DNA of 56,342 nt, taken from the NCBI GenBank assembly GCA_016184125.1, contig JACPDG010000049.1:1-56342 (forward strand), written 5' to 3'. Made by a program: the position numbers and the translations under genes. Positions 21,654-30,068 of the stretch are shown here, one piece after another; positions within the stretch are counted from its first letter, which is position 1, and each line of letters opens with the position of its first letter. Under the pieces are notes generated by a model. That model did not search any database. It was not told the DNA's origin and worked only from the letters and a program-made list of their open reading frames with translations. This DNA comes from Candidatus Rokuibacteriota bacterium (GTDB lineage: Bacteria > Methylomirabilota > Methylomirabilia > Rokubacteriales > CSP1-6).

Positions 21654-22766
21654 GTGATCGTCGGAGTCCCGCGCGAGGTGAAGCCAGGGGAGCAGCGGGT
21701 CGCGCTCACCCCGGCCGGCGCGCAGGCACTCACGGAGCGGGGCCACCGCGTGCTCGTCGAGCGGGCGGCCGGCGGCGGCAGCGGGTTCCAGGACGACGAC
21801 TACGCCAAGGTCGGCGCCATGCTCGTCACCGCGGACGACGCATGGGGCGAGGCCGACGTGGTCCTCAAGGTCAAGGAGCCGGTCTCCGAGGAATACGGCC
21901 GGATGCGGGCGCAGCAGGTTCTGTTCACGTACCTGCACCTCGCGCCGGCGCCCGGGCTCACTCGCGCGCTGATGGCGGCCCGCATCGGCGCCGTCGCCTA
22001 CGAGACCGTGCAGCGGTCCGACGGCAGCCTGCCGCTGCTCACACCGATGAGCGAGGTCGCCGGGAGGCTCGCCGTCCAGGAAGGCGCGTTCTACCTGGGG
22101 CGGGCACGCGGCGGCCGCGGCATCCTGCTCTCCGGCGTGCCCGGCGTGCCGCCCGGCAACGTCGTGATCCTCGGCGCCGGCACCGTGGGGATCAACGCGC
22201 TGCGCATGGCGGTCGCGTATGGCGCCGACGTGTCGATCCTCGACGTGAATCTCGACCGGCTCCGGCACATCGACGATCTCTTTCGCGGACGGGTCGTCAC
22301 GCTCTACTCGAACAGCTACAACATCGCCCAGGTCGTGCAGCGCGCCGACCTGCTCGTCGGCGCCGTCCTCATCACCGGCGCCCGGCCCCCGGTGCTCGTG
22401 ACGGAGGCGATGGTCGCGCAGATGAAGGAAGGCTCGGTGATCGTGGACGTGGCCGTCGACCAGGGCGGGTGCATCGCCACGATCCGACCGACGACGCTGC
22501 TCGCGCCGACGTACCTCGTCTCGGGCGTCGTCCACTACGGCGTCGCGAACATGCCGGCGCTCGTGCCACGCACCTCGACCTTCGCGCTGACGAACGCAAC
22601 GCTGCCGTACGTGCTCGCGCTCGCGGACCGCGGCGCGCTCGGGGCGATCGCCGCCGATCCGGCGCTCGCGCTCGGCGTGAACGTGTGGGGCGGCGCGATC
22701 GTGCATCCGGCCGTGGCACAAGCGGTCGGCGAGACGGCGACGCCGCTCGGCGAAATTCTCCGCTAG
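21654..22766 (+). CDS. ald: Alanine dehydrogenase
   Basis: 370 residues, full length. The N-terminus [19 protein letters not shown] holds the substrate-binding Arg, KVKEP contains the catalytic-site Lys and FTYLHLAP the active His. The Rossmann fingerprint is [17 protein letters not shown] (about residue 170). [14 protein letters not shown] is typical of Ald. It interconverts alanine and pyruvate plus ammonia with NAD. The start is GTG 21654 with AGGAG close upstream. Two palindromic elements follow before a convergent receiver gene. Confidence 0.95.
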   Translation: MIVGVPREVKPGEQRVALTPAGAQALTERGHRVLVERAAGGGSGFQDDDYAKVGAMLVTADDAWGEADVVLKVKEPVSEEYGRMRAQQVLFTYLHLAPAPGLTRALMAARIGAVAYETVQRSDGSLPLLTPMSEVAGRLAVQEGAFYLGRARGGRGILLSGVPGVPPGNVVILGAGTVGINALRMAVAYGADVSILDVNLDRLRHIDDLFRGRVVTLYSNSYNIAQVVQRADLLVGAVLITGARPPVLVTEAMVAQMKEGSVIVDVAVDQGGCIATIRPTTLLAPTYLVSGVVHYGVANMPALVPRTSTFALTNATLPYVLALADRGALGAIAADPALALGVNVWGGAIVHPAVAQAVGETATPLGEILR

Positions 22767-22770
22767 TCAG

Positions 22771-22860
22771 CTCGGAGGGGGGCTTCGCCCAGGGCTTCGC
22801 CCCCCTTCCGAAACCTCCCCCCAGGATCGATGGCGCCGGCGAAGCCGGCGCTCGGAGCGG
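22771..22860 (+). repeat. Palindromic GC-rich element, type B, downstream of ald
   Basis: CTCGGAGGGGGGCTTCGCCC, an 11-base near-duplication, GGGCTTCGCCCCCCTTCCG, a CCTCCCCCCAGGATCGATG spacer and the GCGCCGGCGAAGCCGGCGC hairpin, ending CTCGGAGCGG. The stretch 22767-23068 holds no gene: this element, about 100 bases without recognisable content, and the next element. Confidence 0.75.
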
Positions 22861-22964
22861 CGAGCATCGCGCGAGCCGAACGTCCTCGGGTACTGGTGGC
22901 ACCATGCCGAGCGCGAAAACGAGGAGTGCACGCGCGCCGGGGGGTCAGCGCGACGTCGGCCCTC

Positions 22965-23058
22965 CATGCCGAGCGCGAACCCGAGGAGCGCCGCGGGTTC
23001 CCCGCGGCGCTTCCGAGCGTTGGGGGGCTTGGGGGGCCCGTTCGGGGCCCCCCATGAG
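22965..23058 (-). repeat. Palindromic GC-rich element, type A, between convergent genes
   Basis: On the minus strand: CATGGGGGGCCCCGAACGGGCC, a C-run, ACGCTCGGAAGCGCCGC core and the hairpin GCGCCGCGGGG / CCCGCGGCGC. It lies between ald and the receiver gene 23069-23473, which converge; a bidirectional terminator-like role is possible. Confidence 0.7.
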
Positions 23059-23068
23059 GTCGAACGCG

Positions 23069-23473
23069 TCAGCGCGCTGCGGCGCGCGCGCCCGGCCCGA
23101 CGACCCGGCGCACGTGCTCCAGCATCGTCTCGAACGCCACCGGCTTCGGCAGCACGCCGACGATGCCGAGCGTCTCGGCGGAACGAGGATCGATCGCGCG
23201 CGCCAGCGTGCCGCCGAGCCCGGACGTGATCAGCACGGGCACCCGCGAGGAGAGCGGCTCGGCGCGCAGCCGGGCCAGGAACTCGAAGCCGTCGACGCCC
23301 GGCATCATCATGTCGAGCAGCACCAGGTCGGGGTCGAGCTCGCGGAACCGATCGAGCGCCTCCGCGGCGGACGCGATGGCGTCAACCGTGTACCCGGCGC
23401 TCGCGAGCACGTCCACCATGACGTCACGCACCCGCGCCTCGTCGTCCAGCACCAGGACCTGGATCTTCACCAT
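23069..23473 (-). CDS. Single-domain response regulator
   Basis: 134 residues: one receiver. VLVLDDEARVRDV carries the acidic pair, LVLLDMMMPGVDG the phosphoacceptor Asp (about residue 53), VLITSGLGG the Ser/Thr switch, and VLPKPVAFETML the Lys. It lies 3' of the pilB-like operon on the same strand but is separated by a 346-base repeat region and has its own TACAAC box at about 50 bases, so it is likely transcribed alone. Confidence 0.85.
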   Translation of the reverse strand: MVKIQVLVLDDEARVRDVMVDVLASAGYTVDAIASAAEALDRFRELDPDLVLLDMMMPGVDGFEFLARLRAEPLSSRVPVLITSGLGGTLARAIDPRSAETLGIVGVLPKPVAFETMLEHVRRVVGPGARAAAR

Positions 23474-23589
23474 CGGTCACCGTCCACGCGGATGCTGAGG
23501 CCGATACGCCCGTGTCGCGTAGTACGTTGTACCGCGAGCCCGCGCGCGGGGCCACTGGAAAATCCCCGCGGCGCCCCCGACCTCGGAGC

Positions 23590-23823
23590 CTATCGAGGGC
23601 CGTCCCGGGTTCCGCGGGTGCGTCCGCGCACCACGGGTGCGTCCGCGCACCACGGGTGCGTCCGCGCACCACGGGTGCGTCCGCGCACCACGGGTGCGTC
23701 CGCGCACCACCCCCGGGACGGCTCCGAGCGCTGGGGCCCGGGGGAGTCCGAGGGGGGCGTCAGCCCCCTTCGTGCGATGGTCGGGGGCCATTTCGGGGCC
23801 CCCCATTCCGGCAGTCGGCTCAC
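23590..23823 (-). repeat. Composite palindromic element (types A and B) with satellite, downstream of pilB-like gene
   Basis: On the minus strand it contains GGAATGGGGGGCCCCGAAATGGCCC, a type B hairpin (GAAGGGGGCTGACGCCCCCCTCGG), GCGCTCGGAGCCGTCCCGGGGG and a 19-bp satellite, closing with the inverted CCCGGGACGG. A frame starting at GTG 23823 on the pilB stop (GTGA) reads 77 codons through it but stops at 23590, short of the next gene. The interval 23474-23819 has no supported gene. Confidence 0.75.
23616..23710 (+). repeat. 19-bp tandem array, five units
   Basis: GGGTGCGTCCGCGCACCAC repeats at 23616, 23635, 23654, 23673 and 23692. It is the reverse complement of the unit at 20323, shortened by two G. 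The period is not a multiple of three, in contrast to the 21-bp copy inside a coding region. Confidence 0.85.
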
Positions 23824-25553
23824 AGCGCCACGCGAAACACCTCGTCCAGCGTCGTCTCACCCAGCACGACCTTGGCGAGACCATCCTGGAACATCGTCTT
23901 CATCCCCGCCGCGACGGCCGCCCGCCGGATCGACGCCGCATCGCGCCGCTCCATCATCATGCGGCGGAAGCCGTCACCGATCTCGAACAGCTCGAAGAGG
24001 CCGAGACGACCCCGGAATCCCCGGCCGCCGCAGTGCGCGCAGCCGATGCCGCGGAAGACGCGGATGGCGCCGAGGGGGTCCGGCCCTGCCCCGAGCACCC
24101 CGGCCCTGCGAAGGACCGCCACCGTCGCCTCGAAGTCCGGCTGCTCGCGAACGACTGCCAGCAGCGAATCGTCCGGAGCGACGCTCTCGCGGCACGCCAT
24201 GCAGATGCGCCGCACGAGCCGCTGCGCGATCACGAGGGCCAGCGTGGAGGCGACCAGGTACGGCTCGACGCCCATGTCGAGGAGCCGCGGCACGGAGCTC
24301 GTCGCGTCGTTCGTGTGCAGCGTCGAGAGCAGCAGGCGGCCGACGAGCGCGGCGCGCACGGCGATCTCCGCCGTCTCGCGGTCACGCATCTCGCCCACCA
24401 TGATGATGTCCGGATCCTGCCGGAGCAGGGCCCGCAGCCCCGTCGCGAAGTCGACGCCGGCCGCCGGATTCACCGCGGTCTGGCTGATCCGCGGCAGCGC
24501 ATACTCCACCGGGTCCTCGATCGTCGAGATGTTCACGACGTTCTGCCGCTCGGTGCCGACGCGGGCCAGGAGCGCGTAGAGCGTCGTCGACTTGCCCGAT
24601 CCCGTCGGGCCGGTGACGAGGACCATCCCGTGCGGGCGGAGCGCGTTGCGCAGGACGGTCTCGTGGTCGGCCGGCGCGAGGCCCAGGTCCTCGAGGTCGA
24701 GCTGGAGGTGCTCGCGGGACAGCACGCGAAGGACGAGCTTCTCGCCCCAGTGGGTGAGCATCGTGGACACGCGGAGCTCCATCCGGAACCCGCCGAGGTC
24801 GGCGTCGAAGCGACCATCCTGGGGCACGCGACGCTCGTCGATGCGGAGCCGCGAGAGCACCTTGATCCGTGCCGCCAGCGGGGCGAGCGCCGAGGGTGGC
24901 AGGCTCATCACCTCGTGCAGGACGCCGTCGATGCGGACGCGCACCAGCGTCTCGAGCTCGTACGGCTCCACGTGGATGTCCGAGGCGCGGGCCACCGCCG
25001 CGTACTGGAGGATGCGGTCGAGTAGCTCGACCGAGGATGGCTCGTCGACCGCCACGCTGCGAACCGCGACGGCCGCGTGCTCCGCCGCCCGCTCGAGCAG
25101 CGCACGCAGGTCGGCGCGGTAGAGCAGATGGGCGCGGGCGATCGCGTCGGCGGGTGCCAGCAGCGGGAACACCCGGAGCTTCGTCATCCGCTCGATCTCG
25201 TCGATCACCCGGTGGTCGCGTGGGTCGGCCATCGCGACGCGGAGATCCGAGCCGGCCAGCGTCAGCGGGATCAGGGCGTGTCGCCGCGCGTACTCCTCCG
25301 GCAGCACGTCGAGCGCCTGGGGCACCACGTCCGAGACCTTGAGGTCGATGAAGGCGACGCCCCAGGCGTCCGCGAGCTGCCTGAGGAGGAAGCCGAGCGG
25401 CACGCGCCCGCGCTCGACGAGCGCGCGCTCCAGCGGGACGCGCAGGCGTGCCGCCATCGCGTGCGCGCGCTCGAACTCCACGGGCTCGATCACCTCGAGC
25501 CGGGTGACGAGGAGGTCGCGCAGCTCGTCCTCGGTCACCTTGAGGGCGACCAT
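23820..25553 (-). CDS. PilB/GspE-type secretion or type IV pilus assembly ATPase
   Basis: 577 residues. The N-terminal MshEN/GspE-like domain (about 1-150) is followed by the core with SDIHVEPYE, RVPQDGRFD, Walker A GPTGSGKSTTLYA (about residue 320), the Asp box ISTIEDPVEY, Walker B GLRALLRQDPDIIMVGEMRD and the His box LLSTLHTNDA. The tetracysteine zinc motif CMAC ... CAHCGGRGFRGR is present. Such ATPases drive pilus or pseudopilus assembly. No other pil/gsp gene is near. It is the last gene of a coupled two-component operon, its ATG overlapping the receiver stop (TGATG), so pilus or secretion activity may be tied to that pathway. Confidence 0.92.
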   Translation of the reverse strand: MVALKVTEDELRDLLVTRLEVIEPVEFERAHAMAARLRVPLERALVERGRVPLGFLLRQLADAWGVAFIDLKVSDVVPQALDVLPEEYARRHALIPLTLAGSDLRVAMADPRDHRVIDEIERMTKLRVFPLLAPADAIARAHLLYRADLRALLERAAEHAAVAVRSVAVDEPSSVELLDRILQYAAVARASDIHVEPYELETLVRVRIDGVLHEVMSLPPSALAPLAARIKVLSRLRIDERRVPQDGRFDADLGGFRMELRVSTMLTHWGEKLVLRVLSREHLQLDLEDLGLAPADHETVLRNALRPHGMVLVTGPTGSGKSTTLYALLARVGTERQNVVNISTIEDPVEYALPRISQTAVNPAAGVDFATGLRALLRQDPDIIMVGEMRDRETAEIAVRAALVGRLLLSTLHTNDATSSVPRLLDMGVEPYLVASTLALVIAQRLVRRICMACRESVAPDDSLLAVVREQPDFEATVAVLRRAGVLGAGPDPLGAIRVFRGIGCAHCGGRGFRGRLGLFELFEIGDGFRRMMMERRDAASIRRAAVAAGMKTMFQDGLAKVVLGETTLDEVFRVAL

Positions 25554-25942
25554 CAGCGGTCGGGTCCGCCGAGGGCCTTCGCGACCTCGCGCGCGAGATC
25601 CTGGAGCGAGATGTTGCTCTTGATGAAGTACGCGACCGCTCCGCCGGCCATCGCGCGCTCCACGTCGTGCTCCTGCCCGAGGTTGCTCAGCACGATCACG
25701 GGGATGCCCGCCGTCCCCGCATCCTCCTTGAGCCGGCGCAGGACCTCGAAGCCCTGGAGCTTCGGCATGATGAGGTCGAGCAGGATCAGATCGGGCGCAT
25801 CGGCGGCCGCACGCTGCAGCGCCTCCTCGCCGTCCGCCGCCGTCACCACGGCGTACCCGCGCTGGCGCAGCGTCGCCTCGGCCGCCTTCCGGAGAAACCG
25901 GTCGTCCTCGACGATCAGGACGCGCCGTGCGACACCGCCCAT
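25553..25942 (-). CDS. Single-domain response regulator
   Basis: 129 residues from ATG 25942 (MGGVARRVLIVEDD); an ATG 30 bases upstream is less likely because only four bases separate 25942 from the preceding stop. Acidic pair in VEDDRFLRK, phosphoacceptor in LILLDLIMPKLQG, Thr/Ser position in IVLSNLGQ, Lys in AYFIKSNISLQDL. The FIKSNIS ending is typical of receivers linked to pilus and chemosensory systems. Its stop overlaps the start of the PilB-like ATPase. Confidence 0.87.
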   Translation of the reverse strand: MGGVARRVLIVEDDRFLRKAAEATLRQRGYAVVTAADGEEALQRAAADAPDLILLDLIMPKLQGFEVLRRLKEDAGTAGIPVIVLSNLGQEHDVERAMAGGAVAYFIKSNISLQDLAREVAKALGGPDR

Positions 25943-25946
25943 GGCG

Positions 25947-26315
25947 TCACGTCCCCACCACGCGCTCGACACGGTCGCCGAGGGCCTGGAGCGAGAGGTT
26001 GGCCTTCACGAGATAGTCGACGATGCCGAGCGCCTGCACCTCCTGGACGTCGTCCGGGCGGGACGAGTTCGAGAGCACGATCACCGGGAGGTCGCGCGTT
26101 TCCTCGGCGGCGCGGAGCGCACGCAGCACCTCCACGCCCGTCATGCGCGGCATGAGCAGGTCGAGCAGCACGAGGTCCGGCCGCTCGGCACGGGCGAGGC
26201 GAAGCCCTTCCTCGCCGTCGCCGACGGCCAGGACCGTGAAGCCGCGCCGGCGCAGGCTCGCCTCGCAGGCGCGGCGCAGCACGCGGTCGTCCTCGATGAT
26301 CAGGATCGTCTTCAT
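25947..26315 (-). CDS. Single-domain response regulator
   Basis: 122 residues from ATG 26315 (MKTILIIEDDRVLRR). Phosphoacceptor in LVLLDLLMPRMTG, switch residue in IVLSNSSRP, Lys in DYLVKANLSLQAL. It is a close paralogue of the next receiver in the operon. The ATG overlaps the stop of the upstream kinase (ATGA), so the pair is translationally coupled. The operon order kinase-receiver-receiver-ATPase implies a branched phosphorelay. Confidence 0.87.
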   Translation of the reverse strand: MKTILIIEDDRVLRRACEASLRRRGFTVLAVGDGEEGLRLARAERPDLVLLDLLMPRMTGVEVLRALRAAEETRDLPVIVLSNSSRPDDVQEVQALGIVDYLVKANLSLQALGDRVERVVGT

Positions 26316-28372
26316 GCGGGCAGCGTGAAGGTGAACACGGCGCCCTTCCCCTCCTCCGACTCGGACCAGACGGCCCCGCCCAGGCGCTCGACGATCAGCT
26401 TCACGATGTAGAGACCGAGGCCCGTGCCCTCCGTCTCCACCGCGAGCGCGTTGTCCGCGCGGTAGAACTTCTCGAAGAGCCGGCGCTGCGCCTCCTTCGG
26501 GATCCCGATGCCGGAGTCCGCGACCGACCACACGAGGCGGCTCCCGTCCCGGGCGATCCGGACCGTGATGGCGCCGCGGGGCGGCGTGTACTTCACGGCG
26601 TTGGACAGCAGGTTCGTGATCACCTGTCGCGCGAGCTGCGGGTCGACCTCGAGCGTCGCGCCACGACCATCATCCTCGACCGTCACCCGCTGCCCGCGCT
26701 CCCGGACCAGCAGGTCGAGCTCCTCCAGGATCTGTCCGGTGAGCGCCAGGACGTCCGTCGACACCGGCGACACCGTCACCCGCGCGCTCTCGAGCCGCGC
26801 GACGTCGAGCAGGTCGTTCACGAGCCCGATGAGGCGCTGGGTCGCGGCGCTGGCGTCGCCGATGTACGAGGCCGTGTCCGACCCCGCCACGGCCCCGTCC
26901 GCCGCCAGCTCGAGCATCCACTTGATGCCCGCGAGCGGCGTGCGCAGCTGGTGCGTCACGAACGACACGAAGTCCGACTTCATCCGGCTGACCTCGCGCT
27001 CGTGGGTGACGTCGTGAAACGTCAGCGTCAGCCCGGACCCGCCGTCGGCATCCGGTACGGGGCGCGCGACCCAGTGGAGGATCCGTCCGCTCCGCGACAG
27101 CTCCAGGTCCCCCTCGCCGCCGTGGTCGGGGTTCTCCAGCATGGCGCGGAGATCGGCCACGGCCGCGTAGTAATGAGCCGCCGTGGCGAAGTGCGCGGCG
27201 AGGACGCCCGTCAGGCCGAGCCCGCCCCGGCGCTCGGGGTCGAAGCCGAGCAGCTCGCCCGCGCGCCGGTTCGCCGACAGGATCTGCCCGTCCGATCGCA
27301 CGAGCATCATGCCGTCCGACGTCGACTCGAAGATCTGCGCGAGCCGGGCCCGCTGGCGGCGCGCTTCGTCGAACAGCCGGGCGTTGTTGATCGCGACGGC
27401 GGCCTGGGCGACGAAACTCTGCAGCAGCTCCTCCTCGTCGGGCGCGAGGTCGAACGGCTCGACACGGTTCAGCGACAGCACGGCGAGCAGCGCGTCCTGG
27501 TGCAAGACCGGGATGCCGAGGAAGCTCTTGAGCCCGTGCGCGCGCCACCAGTCGTGCGCGACGATTCGCCCGTCCGCGTACACGTCCGGCAGGTGCAGCG
27601 GCGTCCGGTGCGTCGCCACCCAGCCGAGGATGCCCTCGTCGAACCGGACCGCGCGGGTCGGGAAGTCCGCGGCGAACGACTCGTCGGAGAACGTCGGCGC
27701 CTCGAGCACGCCGTTCAGCTCGTCGGCGAGCCAGAAGGACGCGACGCGCGCGGCCATCAGCTCGGCGGCCGCATGCGCGATGCCGGCGAGCACGGCCGCG
27801 GTGTCGAGCGAGGCCGAGATGAGCTGGTTGATCCGCCCGAGCGCGCGCAGACGCATCACGCGCTGCTCGAGGTTCGCATAGAGCTTCCCGATCTCCTCCT
27901 CGCGGGCCCGGGTCTCCGCGTGGAGCGCCTCGGCCTCGCGCCGGCGCGCGTCGAGCTCGCCGGCGAGGATGCGGTTGTCTCGCCGCAGCGCGCGCCGCTC
28001 GAGCGCGCGTTCGACCAGCACGTTCAGTGTCGCCAGATCGACCGGCTTCTCCAGGTACCCGGCCGCGCCCGCCTCCACGGCCGCGATCGCGGAGGCCAGC
28101 GTACCATTCCCCGTGACGATGATGACCTCCGGGGGCGCGACGAGCGCCTGGACGTCACGGAGGAGCTCGAGACCGTCGAGGTCGGGCAGGAGAAGATCCA
28201 GGAGCACGAGATCGACCGGGCCGCCGCGGAGCCGCTGCCGGGCTGCCGTGCCGGTGTCCACCACCTCCACGGGGTGGCCTGCTTGCTCGAGAAACTCGCG
28301 CACGACGGCCGCCACGTCGCAATCGTCGTCCACGAGCAGGATGGTCTCGCGAGGCGCCGCGTTGTCGGTCAC
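26312..28372 (-). CDS. Hybrid kinase: receiver-GAF-PAS-HisKA-HATPase
   Basis: About 686 residues. The N-terminal receiver (1-120) has LLVDDDCDVA, LVLLDLLLPDLDG and LEKPVD. A helical linker leads to a GAF domain (about 170-330: GRINQLISASLDTAAVL ... LSLNRVEPFDLAPDEEELLQ), then PAS (about 340-470: IFESTSDGMMLVRSDGQIL). The H-box is FVTHQLRTPLAGIKWML, the N-box NLLSNAVKY, G1 DSGIGI and G2 GTGLGLYIV. The start GTG 28372 is chosen because the receiver begins there and a TATCGT box lies 9 bases upstream. It heads the operon for two receivers and a PilB-like ATPase. Confidence 0.88.
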   Translation of the reverse strand: MTDNAAPRETILLVDDDCDVAAVVREFLEQAGHPVEVVDTGTAARQRLRGGPVDLVLLDLLLPDLDGLELLRDVQALVAPPEVIIVTGNGTLASAIAAVEAGAAGYLEKPVDLATLNVLVERALERRALRRDNRILAGELDARRREAEALHAETRAREEEIGKLYANLEQRVMRLRALGRINQLISASLDTAAVLAGIAHAAAELMAARVASFWLADELNGVLEAPTFSDESFAADFPTRAVRFDEGILGWVATHRTPLHLPDVYADGRIVAHDWWRAHGLKSFLGIPVLHQDALLAVLSLNRVEPFDLAPDEEELLQSFVAQAAVAINNARLFDEARRQRARLAQIFESTSDGMMLVRSDGQILSANRRAGELLGFDPERRGGLGLTGVLAAHFATAAHYYAAVADLRAMLENPDHGGEGDLELSRSGRILHWVARPVPDADGGSGLTLTFHDVTHEREVSRMKSDFVSFVTHQLRTPLAGIKWMLELAADGAVAGSDTASYIGDASAATQRLIGLVNDLLDVARLESARVTVSPVSTDVLALTGQILEELDLLVRERGQRVTVEDDGRGATLEVDPQLARQVITNLLSNAVKYTPPRGAITVRIARDGSRLVWSVADSGIGIPKEAQRRLFEKFYRADNALAVETEGTGLGLYIVKLIVERLGGAVWSESEEGKGAVFTFTLPA

Positions 28373-28381
28373 GGTGGGCCC

Positions 28382-28387
28382 ACGATA
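28382..28387 (-). promoter_or_regulatory. Candidate -10 box for the kinase-pilB operon
   Basis: TATCGT on the minus strand, 9 bases before GTG 28372, no SD between. It faces away from a plus-strand TACCTT (28424-28429) that lies 7 bases before the divergent GTG 28437. Confidence 0.3.
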
Positions 28388-28436
28388 GCAGCTTTGGCCG
28401 TCGCCGCCGTGAGTCACCTGCGCTACCTTGGACGGT

Positions 28437-29192
28437 GTGAGCGGGCCGCCCTGCCGATGGATCTCGCCGGTCATCGCCGGCCTGCTGGCTTTCGGGCTCG
28501 GCGTGTCCGGCGTCACCGCCCGCAGCCACGACGTCCCGCCGTACGTGCCGCATCCCGAGCGCCTCGAGCCCGGCGCCCGCGCCGAGGTCGCGGCGATCTG
28601 GACACGGCGGACGCTGGTGCGGTCCGCAACCGCAGAGCCGGCCCGCGTGCCGATCGACCTGTACCGGCTCTTCATCGACATACCGGAGATCACCGCCGCC
28701 GCAGGGCGGCATCTCGGCGTCGGCAAGCACCGCGTCGTGCGCACGGCTGCCGACGAGTTCGACGTCGAGGACCACGAGGGGACCCGCGCGCACTACCGCG
28801 TGATCCTGCGCACGCCGACCCAGCGGGTCATCGTCGCGCGCGCTCGACGGACGACGCGAGTCGTGGGCGAGGTCCGCGGCGCGACGGTGACCGTCCTCAC
28901 CCTCGTTCCCGGCGTGGGAAGCGATTGGCAGCCGGAGATCGTGCAGCGTCTCGAGAGCGCCGTCCGCATCCACCACCGCATCGTCGCCATGATCGCCCGC
29001 GTCCTCGTCCCGCTGTTCCCGTCGTACGCCGACCGGAAGATCGGCGAGGTCTTCGCGATCGCGACCCGCGTGGCGGCATGGGCGGCCGCGCGGCCTGACG
29101 ACTTCTGCCTCTGGCTCGGCGCGCAGCCCGATGGACCGCGGCATCGCGAGGTATTCGCCCGGGAACTGCCGGCCTGCCGGGGGCTCGATTGA
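28437..29192 (+). CDS. Secreted protein of unknown function
   Basis: 251 residues from GTG 28437; a TTG nine bases upstream is an alternative. A signal peptide is clear: a short basic start (PPCRW), a hydrophobic core (PVIAGLLAFGLGVSGV) and probable cleavage after VTARS. The mature part is predicted mixed alpha/beta, with LYRLFIDIPEITAAAGRHLGVGKH, a central strand-rich region, and a C-terminal helical part (RVLVPLFPSYADRKIGEVFAIATRVAAWA). I do not recognise a family. It is divergent from the kinase operon. The function is open. Confidence 0.65.
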   Translation: MSGPPCRWISPVIAGLLAFGLGVSGVTARSHDVPPYVPHPERLEPGARAEVAAIWTRRTLVRSATAEPARVPIDLYRLFIDIPEITAAAGRHLGVGKHRVVRTAADEFDVEDHEGTRAHYRVILRTPTQRVIVARARRTTRVVGEVRGATVTVLTLVPGVGSDWQPEIVQRLESAVRIHHRIVAMIARVLVPLFPSYADRKIGEVFAIATRVAAWAAARPDDFCLWLGAQPDGPRHREVFARELPACRGLD

Positions 29193-29199
29193 CCGACGG

Positions 29200-29275
29200 C
29201 ATGGGGGGCCCCGACATGGCCCCATGCCCCCCAGCGCTCGGACTCGCCCCGCGACACCCGGGGCGCGCCTAGGCC
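29200..29275 (+). repeat. Palindromic GC-rich element, type A, between convergent genes
   Basis: CATGGGGGGCCCCGACATGGCCCCATGCCCCCC, AGCGCTCGGA core and hairpin CGCCCCGCG...CGGGGCGCG. It lies between the secreted protein and the minus-strand membrane protein, filling their 96-base gap. Confidence 0.7.
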
Positions 29276-29288
29276 CCTTCCGGGTCGT

Positions 29289-29642
29289 CTACCGGAACAT
29301 CCCGTTCTGCGCGCTCACGACGACCAGCCACAGGAGCTGTGCACCGACGAAGATGGCCCGGGCGCGGTCGCGTCCCGTCTCGATCGCCGCGCGGTACTGC
29401 CAGATGGCGGCGGGAATGCCGAGCGCGGCGAAGATGGCCGGCTCGTATTCCACGATGAGCCCGGAGCCGAGGGCGAGGTGGCCCGCGAAGCCCCACAGCA
29501 GCCACGCGGCGAGCCACTGGGACACGACGGAGACGAGCAGCGACAGGCGGGAGCCGCTCCAGCCGAACGCTCGGGCCACCGAGACGAGCACGATCCCACC
29601 CAGGACCATCGCCGCGAGGGTCGCGACCGCCCACCGCGTCAC
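29289..29642 (-). CDS. Small integral membrane protein
   Basis: 117 residues with three to four hydrophobic segments: about 5-25 (VATLAAMVLGGIVLVSV), 33-53 (LLVSVVSQWLAAWLLWGFAG), 70-85 and 98-113 (IFVGAQLLWLVVVSA). Charged residues are few, mostly in ETGRDRAR. No family recognised. The GTG start at 29642 overlaps the stop of an ABC permease remnant (GTGA), so it may once have been co-translated with that permease. Confidence 0.6.
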   Translation of the reverse strand: MTRWAVATLAAMVLGGIVLVSVARAFGWSGSRLSLLVSVVSQWLAAWLLWGFAGHLALGSGLIVEYEPAIFAALGIPAAIWQYRAAIETGRDRARAIFVGAQLLWLVVVSAQNGMFR

Positions 29643-29824
29643 GTGCGCGTCCGGTACTCGGGGCGCCGGCGCAGGAGCCGCGTCTCGATCTGCTTGATGC
29701 CGAGCGCCATGACGATGCCGATCACGCCGAGCGCGAGCAGCGCCACCATCATGTCGGCCGCGTTCAACGTCCCGAGGGACTGGATGACCAGGTGCCCGAG
29801 CCCTCCGCCCGACTCGCCATGGAT
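29639..29824 (-). pseudogene. C-terminal remnant of a TauC/SsuC-type ABC permease
   Basis: About 59 codons reading GESGGGLGHLVIQSLGTLNAADM, a hydrophobic segment (VALLALGVIGIVMALG) and QIETRLLRRR. This matches the last periplasmic loop, final membrane segment and basic tail of NitT/TauT-family permeases, where E-x-GLGxLI precedes the last helix. No start codon or upstream transmembrane segments are present in frame; the sequence further upstream (29830-29966) is noncoding and holds a plus-strand promoter. It is a truncated gene. Confidence 0.6.
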
Positions 29825-29929
29825 CGAAGGAAGTGACGGCGGGTCAAGGACATCGGCACCCTCCGGGATCGTGGATGGGGCACCCCGCGACTCTACGTGG
29901 GAGCCCGCGGTCCTGTCAACCGCAACGCA

Positions 29930-29959
29930 TTGACAATACAGCGAAATCCCACGTATCAT
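29930..29959 (+). promoter_or_regulatory. Promoter of the yicC-remA-gmk-rpoZ block
   Basis: TTGACA (29930-29935) and TATCAT (29954-29959) with an 18-base spacer, in an unusually AT-rich patch for this window. Transcription would start near 29966, giving a leader of about 100 bases before the yicC GTG. Confidence 0.6.
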
Positions 29960-30068
29960 ACAGGGATTGAGACGTCCGGCCGTGCCGCCGCCCGCACCGA
30001 CCATCGCAGGAGTTAATCCACGTGCTTCCGAGCAGTGTTCGCCGCCCGCGCACCCGGAGGGCCAGCCG

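Noticed and set aside
22830..23057. Short plus-strand frame in the gap after ald
   Set aside because: Mostly repeat-encoded, no SD, and not bridging to a co-directional gene, so not supported as a gene.
23616..23710. CRISPR-like or iteron array
   Set aside because: Contiguous 19-bp units without spacers, no replication gene, and the same unit occurs inside a dispersed element.
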